A program made the position numbers and the translations under genes. Shown here in pieces: positions 42,201 to 53,485 of a stretch of 64,000 nucleotides of DNA. The DNA lies in contig OX337228.1 of assembly GCA_946965045.2 (NCBI GenBank), positions 1,426,001 to 1,490,000 on the forward strand, read 5' to 3'. The notes below the pieces were generated by a model. That model made no database searches. It was given only the letters and a program-made list of their open reading frames with translations, and was not told the origin of the DNA. How positions within the stretch are numbered: the first letter of the stretch is position 1; each line of letters begins with the position of its first letter. The DNA is from Epithemia pelagica. Taxonomy: Eukaryota > Bacillariophyta > Bacillariophyceae > Surirellales > Surirellaceae.

Positions 42201-43112
42201 AGCTGGGTACCGTGGACGGGCAACGCCAATCAGGATTGTTCAACGGAAACAGCAGAGCCACGATCTTAAGGAATGGAAAGGGTACGTGTGTCTTGCATTT
42301 GTGTCTTGCATTTTACCTTGCTTTATTCGAAACTCATCATAATTTTCCTCTTCGTCTTAGAATAAGCCGCATATTGGATTGTACACCATACATTGCTAAT
42401 CCTCAGGACTCTTTTGAGATCAACGTTGTGACGCATGACGAAGATCCTTATGCTTTTGTCCTCGCGATTTGCTGTTTGCAGTCCCCTGAAATGCTGTATT
42501 CGAGTCTAACTGCTGTCACAAGCCCAGATGCTATAATGAGACTCCCTAAGGAGGAGGGCAAGAAGAAAGCCATTGCCCTTTCTTCATCTTCGATCGTCAT
42601 CGTGGAAGGCGATGAGGAGATTGGAGCAGATCACCAAGTGGGAAAAATTATCTTTTCCCTTAAAGATTCAACGACAAAGCAGCTACAGACAAATCCCGTT
42701 AGGGGCAAAAATTGCACTCATATTCAAGTAAGTTCTTGTTGGAATCCACCTTTTTGTTGTCTACTTTTGCACTTAACTCCATTTTTCCATCAAGTGCTTT
42801 GACTTGAAGTCATACCTTGCTGCAAATGACTTCCCTAGTGGTCAGAGGTGGAGGTGTCGAGTTTGCGAAAAGTTTGTTTCGCCCATGGACCTTCAGATTT
42901 GTCAATTTACAGCTTCTCTCCTGGTGGACCTTGAGTCGAAGAACGATAAAACGCTTGCCCGGGTTGAGTTCCGATCCAATGGCACGTATGATATTCTTCC
43001 GGAACGACAGCCCAAGAAGAGGAGCAAACAGAAGGTCGTTGCGTCGACCGTGGCAAAGCCAACATCTGGTAACGCTCAAGTTGTGGACGCAGACGTAATC
43101 GAAATCTTGTGA
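39247..43112 (+). CDS. PIAS/Siz-like SP-RING protein (candidate SUMO E3 ligase)
   Basis: The model is join(39247-42281, 42361-42727, 42795-43112), 1,239 residues; introns are 79 nt (GTACGT donor) and 67 nt. The N-terminus is basic and has a CxxC...HxxxxH segment (about residues 48-100). A long disordered Lys/Ser-rich middle includes four tandem 55-residue repeats (about 465-665). From about residue 840 a PINIT-like region begins (VHVHVISDDLKNPY..., then HLWPKGTFVQI). Across the two splice sites comes the SP-RING: NPVRGKNCTHIQCFDL, then WRCRVCEKFVSP. The spacing C-x-H...C...CxxC is that of MIZ/SP-RING fingers, and the exon junction falls exactly between THIQ and CFDL. PIAS and Siz proteins direct SUMO transfer in the nucleus; basic runs fit nuclear import. 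The substrate is unknown. Confidence 0.8.
40640..41245 (+). repeat. Four 165-bp coding tandem repeats in the SP-RING gene
   Basis: Units of 165 bp (55 codons) begin with a Ser-Val-x-Val/Leu segment, then W/L-G-x-K-G, a Lys-rich stretch, x-VHG and NSSH-T/A-KTST. The first and last units are the most diverged or incomplete. Frame is kept in all copies. Confidence 0.75.
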
Positions 43113-43503
43113 TGGAGTGTGATGTTAGTGAGCGAAGGAAACACCTCTCCATCGTACCGCGGACCATCCATTTTTGTTTAGCCGTTCATGCGTCGAACTA
43201 GGAAGGATTGGATTCTCCCTAGTTCTGCACTCAGCAACAAACAGAAAGAGTCACACAAAGACCAATGGTGTGTAAAGAGTGCCGTAACAATACATTTTGG
43301 TCTATACATTAGTTTCGGTTGCTTTTCCACGCTTCTCAGCTGACATTGGTTGTCGTATGGCATTTTCCCATACCACTTGCTAGTGTTTTGCTTTCTCCCG
43401 CGTGGGTTTGTGTCCATGAAATAAACTCACGACAAAACAATTCGGTGAATATCCCGAACATCACAGAGAGAGATGATGAATCGTATTTTATTCCGAAAAT
43501 GTC
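43113..43503. other. Intergenic region between convergent genes
   Basis: A 391-bp stretch between two converging genes. An AATAAA at 43422-43427 could serve as a polyadenylation signal for the SP-RING gene. I see nothing else. Confidence 0.4.
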
Positions 43504-45998
43504 TCACACCGCTGCTCCCCATCCTACCATGATTAGAATGGAAAGGACACTCATGGTCAAGACGGCGGCGGTACCGCTAGGAACCTTGGATGCACTGCTG
43601 GTCGTTGAAAATTGTCGGTCATTCCATGGTCCATCACAAGGATTCACCGCTTGAATCGACCCCAAGTTTAAGCAGGCTAATTCCATGGTAATGGTGAACG
43701 CTTCTCCCATGGCCTGTCCGGTAGTTACAGGGCCATCGGGAACTGGTGGCGATCCCGGAGTCCAAATCAAATTCTTGGCCAGGACCTCGGCCAAAGATTT
43801 GGATGAGCTTTGTGCGGCAAATATTGGAATAATGGACAAGGCCAAACCTTCGGCCTGGGCCAAATCACCCGATGTCGACAAGGGTGCTAAACGAGAGTTC
43901 TTGTCCCCCAAAAAGATGCAACCCTGTGCAATACCAACCATGGCGTATTTCACAATTTCTTCAGTCGTTCCCTCGAGACGACTGCAGGACAAGGCATCGA
44001 ATTCTCCGCGGGCGGCATAGAGCAAGTCGGCAATATTACTGACCCCATCCGCGTATTGATTGTCCGCGTTTCTGGTTCCAAATTGAAAGGCATGTCGATT
44101 CAAGACGTTGTACACCAATTGACCATCTTGTAAATCGCCGGATCCACCCAGTTTATTTCCTTCCATGGACCCAATGAGCAAGGCTGCTGTTTCATCAATG
44201 GGATCCAGCTTATAGGTCGGCGGTTTGTCGTCATCGGCATCTCGACAATCGCGGACCGCAATTTTCAATTTTGCCACGGCCTCCAACAACAAGACTTGAT
44301 AGGCGGCCGTTGTGGAAACAATGGCCACCACTTGGTCCGTGGATTTCCACTTGCTATCGGGTCCCCCCTGCAGAGCAGCTTGAATCACCTTGTCCGCATA
44401 GGCATTTTCTCCATTGTAGTCGACAAATTGGTCAAACCAAGGGTTGGCATTCTCCCGTTCGGTCGTCACGGCAATGTCATGCAACGAAACGTAATTCAAC
44501 GGATCCGTATTCCGATCCAAACCGTACTTGGCAATGTTGGCTCCGTGCATGTACACGTACATGGCAAACTGCCGCGCCTGCATTTCGACCAATATCTTGA
44601 TTTGGTAAATGTCCAGATCCGCCATACCCACCTGTCATGGTACAACAAGTTTGTGCCGGCGCATGTGCAAGAGCGGTGAGTCCAAGAACCAAGCTTCCGA
44701 AAACACACACACGAGTCCAGCTTAGATCCCACTGTTTTCAAACGTACCGCTCGTACCGGAGTTGTGGGGACATATCCGGCATAGGACAAGTACGATTCAA
44801 AGTTGTACTGACAAGCGTCAATCCCCGTGTCTCCCAAATCACCACAACTGTAGCCAAAGCACGACGTGGCTTCGGGAATGTCATCCAAAATGGTTTGAAC
44901 CCAACCACGGTCGTCTAGATTGATGGACGGTTGTTCAATCAAGCTGCCATAGAGACGCTTGTACAAACTGGGTCGACATTTGGACATTTGCGGCACCAAG
45001 GCGCGCGCATAGAGACGAACCAAATCGGTATTCCGGCTCTTGGTCAAGGCATGAACCAGCCCCTGAAAAAGAGGTTGGGACAATTCTCCCACTACTTCCA
45101 CCGCCAATTTCCACAATTCTCCTGCGGTATCCTTGTCCTCACCCAAATTGCAGGCTCCCTCCACATTGACTTTGGTCATGGCTTCATGATACAAAAGTTT
45201 GATTCGGGAGTTGACGCTGGCTTCGGGGTCACTGGTTCCCATGGCATCGCCCAATTCTTGTGCCCAGGTATACAAGGAATAACCATTGGCTTGTGCCAGG
45301 GTTTGACCACTGCCCACGTAGAGAGCCATGAATTGGTCCCAATTGGCCGTACCCACGTCAAAAATGGCGGCTTCTTGGGCCAAACTGTGCCGCTCACAAT
45401 TGTAAACACCCGTGAATAACAAGTGCGTCGCGTACATGTACAAATTGACGGACCAAATGGCTTGCAACACTGGGTCCTTCATGTTGTTGTTGCTGTCCGT
45501 AGGATCGTCTACCACGCTACTACCAACAGTGTTGCTGGCCTCATCCAAAGTTCGCAAGACAAAGTCATTGACATAGGACAGTTTGGTACCATCCAAGGCT
45601 GCATTAAAGTCCAATTGGAGTTCTCCATAGACATGATAGAGGAAGGAAGGTGTTCGAGGCGTGGCGGAGGCCATTTCTTCACCCAAGGAGGCGAGGGAAC
45701 GCAAGACACCGGGCGAACTTTCCGAATGCTTGCCCGTTTGGTACAACCCCTTGGCTTCCTCAAATTGACCCGAGCTCCAAAAATTCTTGATATCCATAAT
45801 GTCTTGAGAAAGATCCATGTAGGATTGTACATTGGTCTGTGTGACAATGCCAACTCCCAAATCAATCCCTGAAGCGGGTGGTGGGGTATCATTTCCCTGA
45901 ATGACCAGGACGACCATCGACCACACAAGGAGGGCCACCCAAACAGACCCCTGCGACCACCATTGGTTGGTATTCTGGAACGCCAGTATCCTTGTCAT
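43504..45998 (-). CDS. Secreted FEA1-like protein, two repeats and GPI-type tail
   Basis: The model is join(45998-44748, 44631-43504), 792 residues; the 116-nt intron has a GTACGT donor. There is an N-terminal signal (WVALLVWSMVVLVIQG, about residues 20-35). The body contains two related units. The first has NWDQFMALYVGSGQT...YSLYTWAQELGDAMG and then VNSRIKLLYHEA. The second has IDETAALLIGSMEGN...LVYNVLNRHAFQFGT and then ADLLYAARGEF. The pattern D-x-x-x-A-x-x-x-G-S followed by LxY resembles the FEA1 family of iron-assimilation proteins of algae. The C-terminus is Ser-rich and ends in a hydrophobic stretch (VLTMSVLSILIMVGWGAAV), as for a GPI anchor. The FEA1 link is from memory of the pattern and is moderate. 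A surface role in iron acquisition would follow if it holds. Confidence 0.6.
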
Positions 45999-47389
45999 GA
46001 TGCTCGATCTACGTCTTGGTTGTTGTTTGGAAAAGGCAGCAACAAACGAGAGACAGAGACCGCTACAGAGACCTCCAGGTTTCTCTCAAACGAGAACGCA
46101 GCAACGCAAGTATACGAAGAACAATGAATCGGGTGCAAGTCGTTTTGGGGTTCGTGCAAACGACGAGTGAATTCATGACTCTAGGCCCGGTTTCCGTGAC
46201 TCCCCCCAACAGGTTTCCTCTTTCTATGTGACCTTTGAGTCGCGCGCAATCGTGCGAGTCGCGATTTGGCTATCTCCACTAGTGTCCGGCAGTTTCTAGC
46301 TAGGAGTACTAGGAGTAGAGTTGAGAAGTCTCTCCAAATTTTTTCTACCCAAGAAACGACTGCCTGGGTCGGGCCACCATGAGAATCGGAACCCTCCGCC
46401 AGACCACCACATGCCAAAATTGGGGGATCCTCGCTCTAGTGTTCACTACAATATGAGAACGGAAGGATGGTGTGACTCCAAAAGGTCTACAAAGGGGGAT
46501 ATATCCAGGGATGATACTACTACCTCTAGGACGACCACTGCCAATGAATACGTTTCATGTCCGTCGCAGAACGAGCACCAGTCCCATAACCTCTCAAGTC
46601 CTATCGTACATGCATGTCGTTGACATTTTGACGGTATTTGTCTCGCTCAAAGCGCACAACAACAGCCAATGAACTCTCCAACCTACGAACGAGAGGACGA
46701 GATGGGTTTCTCTTTTTCGATCATGGCTTCTATCACCAAGAAAGGAATCATCTCAGAGTCGTCGGATGAGAGATGGAGATTCGGCAGGAAACGTGTTTTT
46801 CTCGCCGTGTGAGCGACCTCATTGGAAATCCCTCCCTCAGATCGCCCTGGACGCTTCTTTCCGTGCTACAGAGGTTCGGGAACGGCAACTTCCACGAATA
46901 GAATAGTGAAGCGCTTTCATCTCGCTGATCTGTTTTTGCCACAGTGAGAAATTGTCGCGTTCGAGTCGAATGAAACAGTTGGAGACTTGCATTTGAGAAT
47001 TGTGAGACGGGAAAGCCTCCTTCGTAAGTCGTAAGGTACGAGTACACGAATAGGGGAACTGGTGGGAACTCGTACTCGTACGGATACTCGTACTCTGGGT
47101 CAATGATTGGCGCGCGAGCGGGCCTGGTGTCCCCCGCATACTCGTAGGTCATACTTGTAATAAGCCTCACTGGTGGGCAATACTTAGATCCGCTTTGTCT
47201 TTGCTTTTGGGCTGGTTGTGAGGGAAAAGGACCAACCAAAAACCGGCACACCAGATGCATTCTTTTTGTCCTTTATTTTTGTGTTGTCATCGACAGTCGA
47301 ATCGACACCATTAGACAAACCCGTTGTACCCTGTCACTCATTCATCTTTGTCCAATCTGTTCTCTCTTGTCTGTTATTTCTATTGAACC
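45999..47389. other. Divergent intergenic region, no supported gene
   Basis: About 1.4 kb upstream of both flanking genes. A double copy of the recurrent CTAGGAGTA motif lies at 46297-46320. A 170-codon open frame on the minus strand at 46748-47260 has no motif and atypical content, so it is not called. The region should contain two promoters. Confidence 0.4.
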
Positions 47390-48238
47390 ATGTCCATGCC
47401 TTCCGCTCTCTCGGAATCCCTTGTTTCGAAAGATGACACTGCAACTACTTCAAAGGACGACCAACACCAGAAATCGAAACAGAAAAAAAAGAAAAAGAAC
47501 GCAACATCCGAATCGGTACCCTTGCTGTACGATCCCGAAATCATGGTACACATGGAAAAATCCGTAGCTCAAGCGTACATTACCTTGTTGTGCGGAGGAG
47601 GCGATATAGACGTCCAACGGAAACGGCTCAACGAAAACAGAATGCGTCGGTCCGCCATTACCGCCGGTTTCTTGGCCATTACCGAGCGAAATGTGGTGGA
47701 AGCCTGCTTTGGTTTGAGTCAGCAACAACCGACTCCTTCTCCTCAGCAATCGGCCGAACTACAAGCTTCGGAGCAACAAGAACAACAACAGCAACAACAA
47801 CTTGTCTCGGCGGAAACGACTCCCGGCGTGGGAACCACAACATCTCCTAGCATAACAGGTGGCGGTACCGAGATGGACAAGGCCTTTGTGGTCAGCTCAC
47901 GTACACTCAAGCACATTAAGCGCATGAAAGTTCTCTTATCCGACATTGCCTTTGATACCGAGGACGACGAAGAAGAACAGGCCTTTTGCAAATTGGCCGT
48001 CATGACCTTTCTCAAAGGGTTTGAAATTGTCCTACTGGCCAACGACGCCATTCAGGAATTAAACGTTTGTACCAAATGTGTCCGCTATGGACGTATCCTC
48101 CGAACCTCTCGTCTCAATCTACAACGAACCTTTCGGAAATTACAAACCGTGGTACTTCGAAAACAACATCTCTCTGTGACAGTGGGGGAACTGTCGGGTG
48201 TACTATCTGTGCCACCGGCAACAATAGAGGGAGAATAA
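47390..48238 (+). CDS. Unknown protein with two conserved-looking blocks and a Gln-rich middle
   Basis: I do not recognise this 282-residue protein. The N-terminus is Lys-rich (KQKKKKKN). A helical block follows, with DPEIMVHMEKSVAQAYITLLCGGGD...AITAGFLAITERNVVEACFG. A Gln/Ser/Thr/Pro linker (about residues 105-160) separates it from a second helical block, LKHIKRMKVLLSDIAFDTEDDEEEQAFCKLAVMTFLKGFEIVLLANDAIQEL, with CTKCVRYGRIL after it. No signal peptide or transmembrane helix is evident. The ATG at 47390 is the first in frame after a T-rich leader. It converges with the kinase-like gene, whose stop is 88 bp away. Confidence 0.6.
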   Translation: MSMPSALSESLVSKDDTATTSKDDQHQKSKQKKKKKNATSESVPLLYDPEIMVHMEKSVAQAYITLLCGGGDIDVQRKRLNENRMRRSAITAGFLAITERNVVEACFGLSQQQPTPSPQQSAELQASEQQEQQQQQQLVSAETTPGVGTTTSPSITGGGTEMDKAFVVSSRTLKHIKRMKVLLSDIAFDTEDDEEEQAFCKLAVMTFLKGFEIVLLANDAIQELNVCTKCVRYGRILRTSRLNLQRTFRKLQTVVLRKQHLSVTVGELSGVLSVPPATIEGE

Positions 48239-48325
48239 AATCAATGCACTTGTCATCCGGGGGTCTGTGTATCTTGGTACTATGAATAGGACTATGAATT
48301 GGCAATCGTATACTATTTATGGCAT

Positions 48326-50139
48326 TTACGAGGCAGCTTCGGCCTGTTCGGCTTCTTCATCGGCCGCTTCCAATTCCTTCAACACATCGGGCGGGAGCAG
48401 CGATCCCCCGTTGGCCGCCACATCGTAGGCCGATGCTCGACCGTCCCAGTTCTCACTCATTCGCGATAAACGACGATGGGCAAACTCCAAAAGCTCCTTG
48501 TCGGTGGAAGAGGCCCGCCGATTCTCGGCCAAAATTTGTTGCACCATTACGGTTGGCCGACGAGGTTGCTTGAGTGTTGTTGTTCCATCGCTGTCGGCCG
48601 TGTGCGTTTCGGAAAAGTGCAACAAGGCGTCAATCTCTCCATCGAATAAAAATGTGACAAAGCGCTTCATTTGGGTCAAGTTCAAATTGTTGAATTTCCC
48701 CATGTAGGCAATCTCCCCCAGCTGAATACCCGTCTTTCCGACCGACCCCAATGCGCGTGTTTTGGTTGCCTCGTCCGCAGTGTCGAGAGGAAGTTTGTCC
48801 ACCTCAATTCCCATCATATAATACCCCATGGTGGTGTAGAGCATGCTGGATCCAAACGATCCAATCAGGGCATCCAATACATAGGCATCGTCTTTACCAC
48901 CCTGACGTAGAGACATTTCATAGGCATTCCAAAAGTCCATGATACAATCGAGCAAGTGATGAGCGGCAGCCTTGTTCCCCGTGGCCGCATGACAATACGC
49001 CTGGGCAATGGTGGTGGCTTGAAAAATACCAGCGTCTTTGCCATTGCGGCCTTTAATCGTCATTTCCCAATCCACAAGTGCCCATTTGGCCTCGTCATCT
49101 CGTTCGCTCTTGAATAGGATGTTGGATGGTTTGGTGTCATTGTGGCATAATCTGGAACAATCACGTCCAACAACGCACAAGCAAATCAGTAAAGGTGCGA
49201 GGCAGTCAAAGCCTTTACCTTCTTGCACGTTGCACTTACACTTGTCGTACATTCATGTATTCGTCATCCATTATGTCGATAATGGTTTCGAGACGTTCCA
49301 AACCTAATTCCTTGCAGTACTCAATGCACACATCAGCTTTGCTGTCGGGAACATTGACAAATTGGCCAAAGAATTGTTTGAATAAGGGATGCAAGGATCG
49401 AAAACATCCTCGACAATCCTGGTTCCATTCGTCTTGTACCGGTGTCAACAAGTTGAGACGAGCCAAGGTGGCACCAATGTCGGTCAAAATCCGCTTGTCC
49501 ACTTGACCCTGTTGAAATTGCCAATCCAGCGGCACGTCGGCAATGGACCATTCCGTAATGGAAAGTTTGCCTGCTCCCAGACCATCCTCACCAGGAGGTA
49601 CATCCACACAATAATACGGCTGTGCAATGGGAGCCTTGTCGTAATTTCCTCCATACATTTGTTCGGCTACACGTTGAATGGCCTCAAACTCATTGACCGC
49701 CCTTGACAAATCGAACTTTTGCGATCGGTCCGGGTTCCACACAGCAAATTCAAACGAGAGCTGTCATGAAGATCATGAATCCAAAATTAAAGATGAGTAC
49801 AAAAGGACAAGACGACTCGTGACAAGGTACACGAAAAAGACGGCAAAATCTCGAATGACATGGTCTTTTTTTTCAGCGTACCTTGACAAAGACAGCCTTG
49901 GTCGGGTCCTTGGCCAGAGCAACCTTGTAGGCAAAATTGGTTTGAGATCCTGTAAGAATTTTGAGTTCCAACTCATCTCCGTTGCGCAGTCCTTCTGCCA
50001 TGGACATGAGACCGGTAAACTCCGTCTCGGCCAAGGCTTTTTCTCGCACAACGTCTGCAATCATGGCCTTTTTGTCTTCCTTGGTCTGCAACACGGCAGC
50101 CAGCTTTTCGGCTTGTTGTTTCGTCTGATCGTCCGACAT
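48326..50139 (-). CDS. APH-fold (choline/ethanolamine kinase-like) small-molecule kinase
   Basis: The model is join(50139-49882, 49760-49240, 49151-48326), 534 residues; introns are 121 and 88 nt. The N-lobe has LKILTGSQTNFAYKVAL with a Lys before VFVK, as in choline and methylthioribose kinases. The FAVWNPDRSQKFDLSRAVNEFEAIQRVAEQ stretch includes the likely Glu partner. The catalytic loop is LCHNDTKPSNIL (H-N-D-x-x-x-x-N, using Asp and Asn) and the metal-binding motif is VDWEM, in the place of DFG. The second splice, GTA|TTA-TGC, restores this loop and was used to set the acceptor. About 250 further residues are mostly helical and end in an acidic, Ala-rich tail. The substrate cannot be told from the sequence. 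Confidence 0.75.
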
Positions 50140-50336
50140 GATTCGATAGGAGTATGATTTTATAAGGTACAAACTGATGATAGATTTGTTCAAAGTTTTT
50201 TTTGTAACAGTGAATCTTTATACCTTTGTTGACATTGCCAAGAATGATAGATTGAAGTTGTCGAACCACAACCATGTGACGTGGGCAGGATTTCGGTATC
50301 TCGCGTATGTATGCAGTTTTGTGTTGATCTGGCCCG

Positions 50337-50378
50337 ATTCGCCATTATTTCCCCTCCATATTGGTGAGGCGGCCAGAC
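50337..50378 (+). repeat. Left arm of 42-bp inverted repeat
   Basis: This arm is an exact reverse complement of 51583-51624. Confidence 0.9.
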
Positions 50379-51582
50379 CAAACTCGGTCGCGTTCCGTGG
50401 ACACGTGCTAGGGAGAGCTTGCTCTCAAATGGGGTGGCTTTGCCAGCTCTCCAACTGCCAGCAAGCGGCCCTGCGTGGATGACGGTTGGTTGTTTCATAA
50501 TTCATAATGCCGGACAAGCACACAATCCTTTTCTCTTGCCAAAGCACATCGTATCAATGACATTCCAGGTGAGCTTGATCCATTGAGGATTGCCATGACA
50601 ATTACATTGCTCATGCTCACTCACACTTGTCACTTTTGCTTGCTCTGCTCATGGGACGAGAGTCTGCTCATCTGCTGTGTCTCTGGCTCAGCAGCTCATT
50701 ACTTGCCATTGTTCATTTCTGTCGAAATGATACCCATAACTTTCATTGCATTTATCCACAGACTATAGACCTCCTTTTCTTTATTAACTAGAAATAGAAC
50801 TCAAGTGCTAGCCATCCATAGAGTTTAGTGCCTTCTGTATTCGTGTAGTACATCAGTTTTCTGTTTTGAGCACGTCAATGACCCTCAGTTTCACCATGAA
50901 CACACGACAGAGCAGCTCTTACGCGCTTGTACAGCTACAAATTGAATCATTCGCTGTTTGACTCTAGCTCTAGGAGCTGATAATTGGAAAGTAGGGTGTG
51001 GCAAGTGGCAAGAGCAAGATGGAGCCATCTACTTGAAGCAAAAACAACAAAATTTTCGGTCGTTGAGAAATGATTGACAATGATACTATGAATAGTGAAT
51101 CATCTATCCTACAGGAAACATGAAAGTAACCAACCAGCCAACAATCAAACGACAAAAGAATTACAAGAAGGGGAAAGGGAAGGATATTCCACTTGACCAC
51201 AAGGCTTATACCCAGTCTACTCGTACAACATGAGACAAATCCAAAGGATCATGCAAGAACAAAAGGAAAGATTGCAGCAGTGATGAGTAAGAAGAAAGAA
51301 AAGGAGACGACAAGATTAGAAACAAGCAGCAGTAGTGAGAAGTTAAATGCGATTCAGCCCAGCATGATCCGTCCATGGTTCTTACCTCACGTCATGGTCA
51401 AGCATTTGCCTCGGTTTTGGGTTTTGTGACAGACGAGAACAAGAGGGTTGCCCAAATTTATGAGCATTCAGAAACCACTGGACGCAAGCCGACCTGTATG
51501 AAACGGTGTTGGCAATTAGAGATACTTAGAGCTACCTGGAGCAGTGGCGGGCGATATTAAAAAAAGATAGGGTTGGGGATAT

Positions 51583-51624
51583 GTCTGGCCGCCTCACCAA
51601 TATGGAGGGGAAATAATGGCGAAT
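51583..51624 (-). repeat. Right arm of 42-bp inverted repeat
   Basis: This arm is an exact reverse complement of 50337-50378. It begins GTCTGGCCGCCTC and ends GGCGAAT. Confidence 0.9.
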
Positions 51625-51835
51625 GTCCAGTGATTTTTATGGGAACCGACGTCTCCGGGAAATCTAACCCCACCGGGACTTACACGCGGCAGGAATCCCG
51701 CGGTGAATCAACGTCGGATGTCGTCCCAAAATCAAAAATCCAGAACCGGCTCCCAGTTTGCTTGTTGAGTGAAGTTGTTCTACCGGTAGACATACGACAT
51801 TTGCCACTGTTTCAGCTCGTCTCTATACAAAAGCA

Positions 51836-53485
51836 ATGGGAAAAGGACAAAAGAGAGGAGGAGGCGGGGGATCTTCATCCGGTGGTGGGCATTCCAAACG
51901 ACAAGGTGGAAGCGGCCGTGGCGGCAGCCATCAGCTTCAACAGCATTCACACGGTGGAACCTCGGCCGATGATGGCTCCTTTGCGGCGGCCCTCGAATTG
52001 GAAGTCCAAATGTTGGATCATCCTGGAAGTGCGGGAATGACCAGCTCGTTTCACCATGCAAGTAGCAGCCACCATCACAGCCACCACCACCACAACACGA
52101 GCCACAGCCACCATCATGGTGCCCATGCCAAAAAGGCATCGGTCGCTTCATCGCCGCCGCCAAGTCACCCATCTCTTTTATTATTGTTGGGAATCGCCAC
52201 CTGGGAAGAATTTGGATTGGGAATTGTCTCCGTACTATTATCCGCATTGGTTTCAGTGATTGTGGGTGTTGCTGCTGGAATCGCTCTCAGTGTCCAATCC
52301 ATGGACCCTCTCGATGCGGCCCTCTTGTTCTTTAGCACGTCGGGGGCGTCCCAGGAAGCTTCATCCTCATCGTCATCATCCTCTTTGGGTATGACGGCGA
52401 GTAGTAGTAGTATGAGTAGTGGCAGTGCCAGCGCACCTGCTTCTCCGGGCTACGGGATCGCTTCACCACCACCTCAAGTCTTGTTTCATCATTCTCGTAT
52501 TACCATTGGCGATCCTTATATCGCACGACACAATTCACTGGCTTCCGGCTCCGATCCCATGATGATTGATGGCAGTCGGATTTCCAGTATGGATCGGATA
52601 TTAATGTTGGTAGAGAAAAGTCCACCATTGCTGGAACAAACGACGTTGAACCCACAGTCGTTCTGGCAGGGAGGTACAGGTGGTGATGAACCACGGGAAG
52701 GAGGAGGAGGGGACCAGGAAGGCAGTTGCTCGTCCGAACAGCAACGAATCACAAAGCGTCCCCAAACGGCACAGCCACCCATGATTGATCCACCCATGAC
52801 ATCGTTTGAGCAATACAGTCAAGTCCAACCCAGTCTTTGCTCCGACGGTGAAACCTATGGGTACGATCGATGGGACACGCTCATCAAAGCGTTTCAAGAG
52901 GCGAATTCGTATTCGACGGATCGGTTCATGCGTTGGAATAAATACTTTGCCACTACCAAGGGTACGATACAGGAAGGGAGATTCTGGGACGATCCACGCC
53001 ATTATTACGATGAAGACATTGTCTTGACCATCTGTCCAAATGCCGTTCTACGAGGATCACGAGGACCGCTAGCCTTTGTCAATGCTGAAAACATTGTATT
53101 GGAGTGTGATGATTGTGCGATTCATTTGACTCATCGTACACAAGCAGGCAGTCATTTTTCGTTTGGTCCGCACGCCAAAAACATTTGGATCCGCGGTGTG
53201 ACCTTCCGAGGGGCCACATCGACTAGTTTGCTATTCCACTACGACGGGGCCGAAGTATCCTTGGAAGACTGTTTCTTTGAGAACAACATGGGAACATCAC
53301 GCCACTTTGGAACAGTCGCCGATGTCAATTCTACCAGTGTCGTCAATTTCTATCGATGTCTCATGAACAATAACGACAAATCGCCCAGCAGCGGCACCGT
53401 TTCGGGGAGTTCGACTGGAAGTCTCGCCGGTCCTGCCAGCACTCTTACTTCATTATCCATACGAGCGAGAGATATGGAACTATAG
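51836..53485 (+). CDS. Membrane-anchored right-handed beta-helix protein
   Basis: The 549-residue protein starts with a Gly/His/Ser-rich cytosolic part (about 110 residues, with long His-Ser runs). A single hydrophobic anchor follows (about 115-155, LLLLLGIATWEEFGLGIVSVLLSALVSVIVGVAAGIAL). After a Ser-rich linker, residues from about 330 on form a beta-helix: IVLTICPNAVLRGSRGPLAFVNAENIVLECDDCAIHLT, then HFSFGPHAKNIWIRGVTFRGATSTSLLFHY, then EVSLEDCFFENN. The 20-25-residue period with I-x-L, V-x-F and G-x-x-F turns is typical of parallel beta-helices (pectate-lyase-like fold). No pectate-lyase catalytic set is evident. Orientation would be type II, with the helix outside or in the secretory lumen. 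The helix is short, perhaps six coils, and ends in a Ser/Gly tail. Confidence 0.65.
   Translation: MGKGQKRGGGGGSSSGGGHSKRQGGSGRGGSHQLQQHSHGGTSADDGSFAAALELEVQMLDHPGSAGMTSSFHHASSSHHHSHHHHNTSHSHHHGAHAKKASVASSPPPSHPSLLLLLGIATWEEFGLGIVSVLLSALVSVIVGVAAGIALSVQSMDPLDAALLFFSTSGASQEASSSSSSSSLGMTASSSSMSSGSASAPASPGYGIASPPPQVLFHHSRITIGDPYIARHNSLASGSDPMMIDGSRISSMDRILMLVEKSPPLLEQTTLNPQSFWQGGTGGDEPREGGGGDQEGSCSSEQQRITKRPQTAQPPMIDPPMTSFEQYSQVQPSLCSDGETYGYDRWDTLIKAFQEANSYSTDRFMRWNKYFATTKGTIQEGRFWDDPRHYYDEDIVLTICPNAVLRGSRGPLAFVNAENIVLECDDCAIHLTHRTQAGSHFSFGPHAKNIWIRGVTFRGATSTSLLFHYDGAEVSLEDCFFENNMGTSRHFGTVADVNSTSVVNFYRCLMNNNDKSPSSGTVSGSSTGSLAGPASTLTSLSIRARDMEL

Larger units (their letters stand above)
50337..51624. 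mobile_element. Possible non-autonomous DNA element with 42-bp terminal inverted repeats
   Basis: The arms at 50337-50378 and 51583-51624 are identical over 42 bp and stop abruptly at both sides. The left arm begins ATTCGCCATTATTTCC and ends CGGCCAGAC. The internal 1.2 kb has no transposase-like frame. No flanking duplication is evident, so an inverted segmental copy remains possible. Confidence 0.45.
50140..51835. other. Intergenic region containing a segment bounded by a perfect 42-bp inverted repeat
   Basis: About 1.7 kb between divergent genes. The 42-bp sequence at 50337-50378 recurs exactly, in reverse, at 51583-51624, bounding 1,204 bp that contain no convincing reading frame. A CTAGGAGC word lies near 50970. 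Both promoters should also be here; if the bounded segment is an insertion, it landed close to the kinase gene start. Confidence 0.5.

Noticed and set aside
42212-42802. Separate 196-codon gene
   Set aside because: It is exon 2 of the SP-RING gene read together with both neighbouring introns.
46748-47260. 170-codon minus-strand frame
   Set aside because: It has no motif, no signal peptide and an unusual composition, and it lies in a divergent promoter region.
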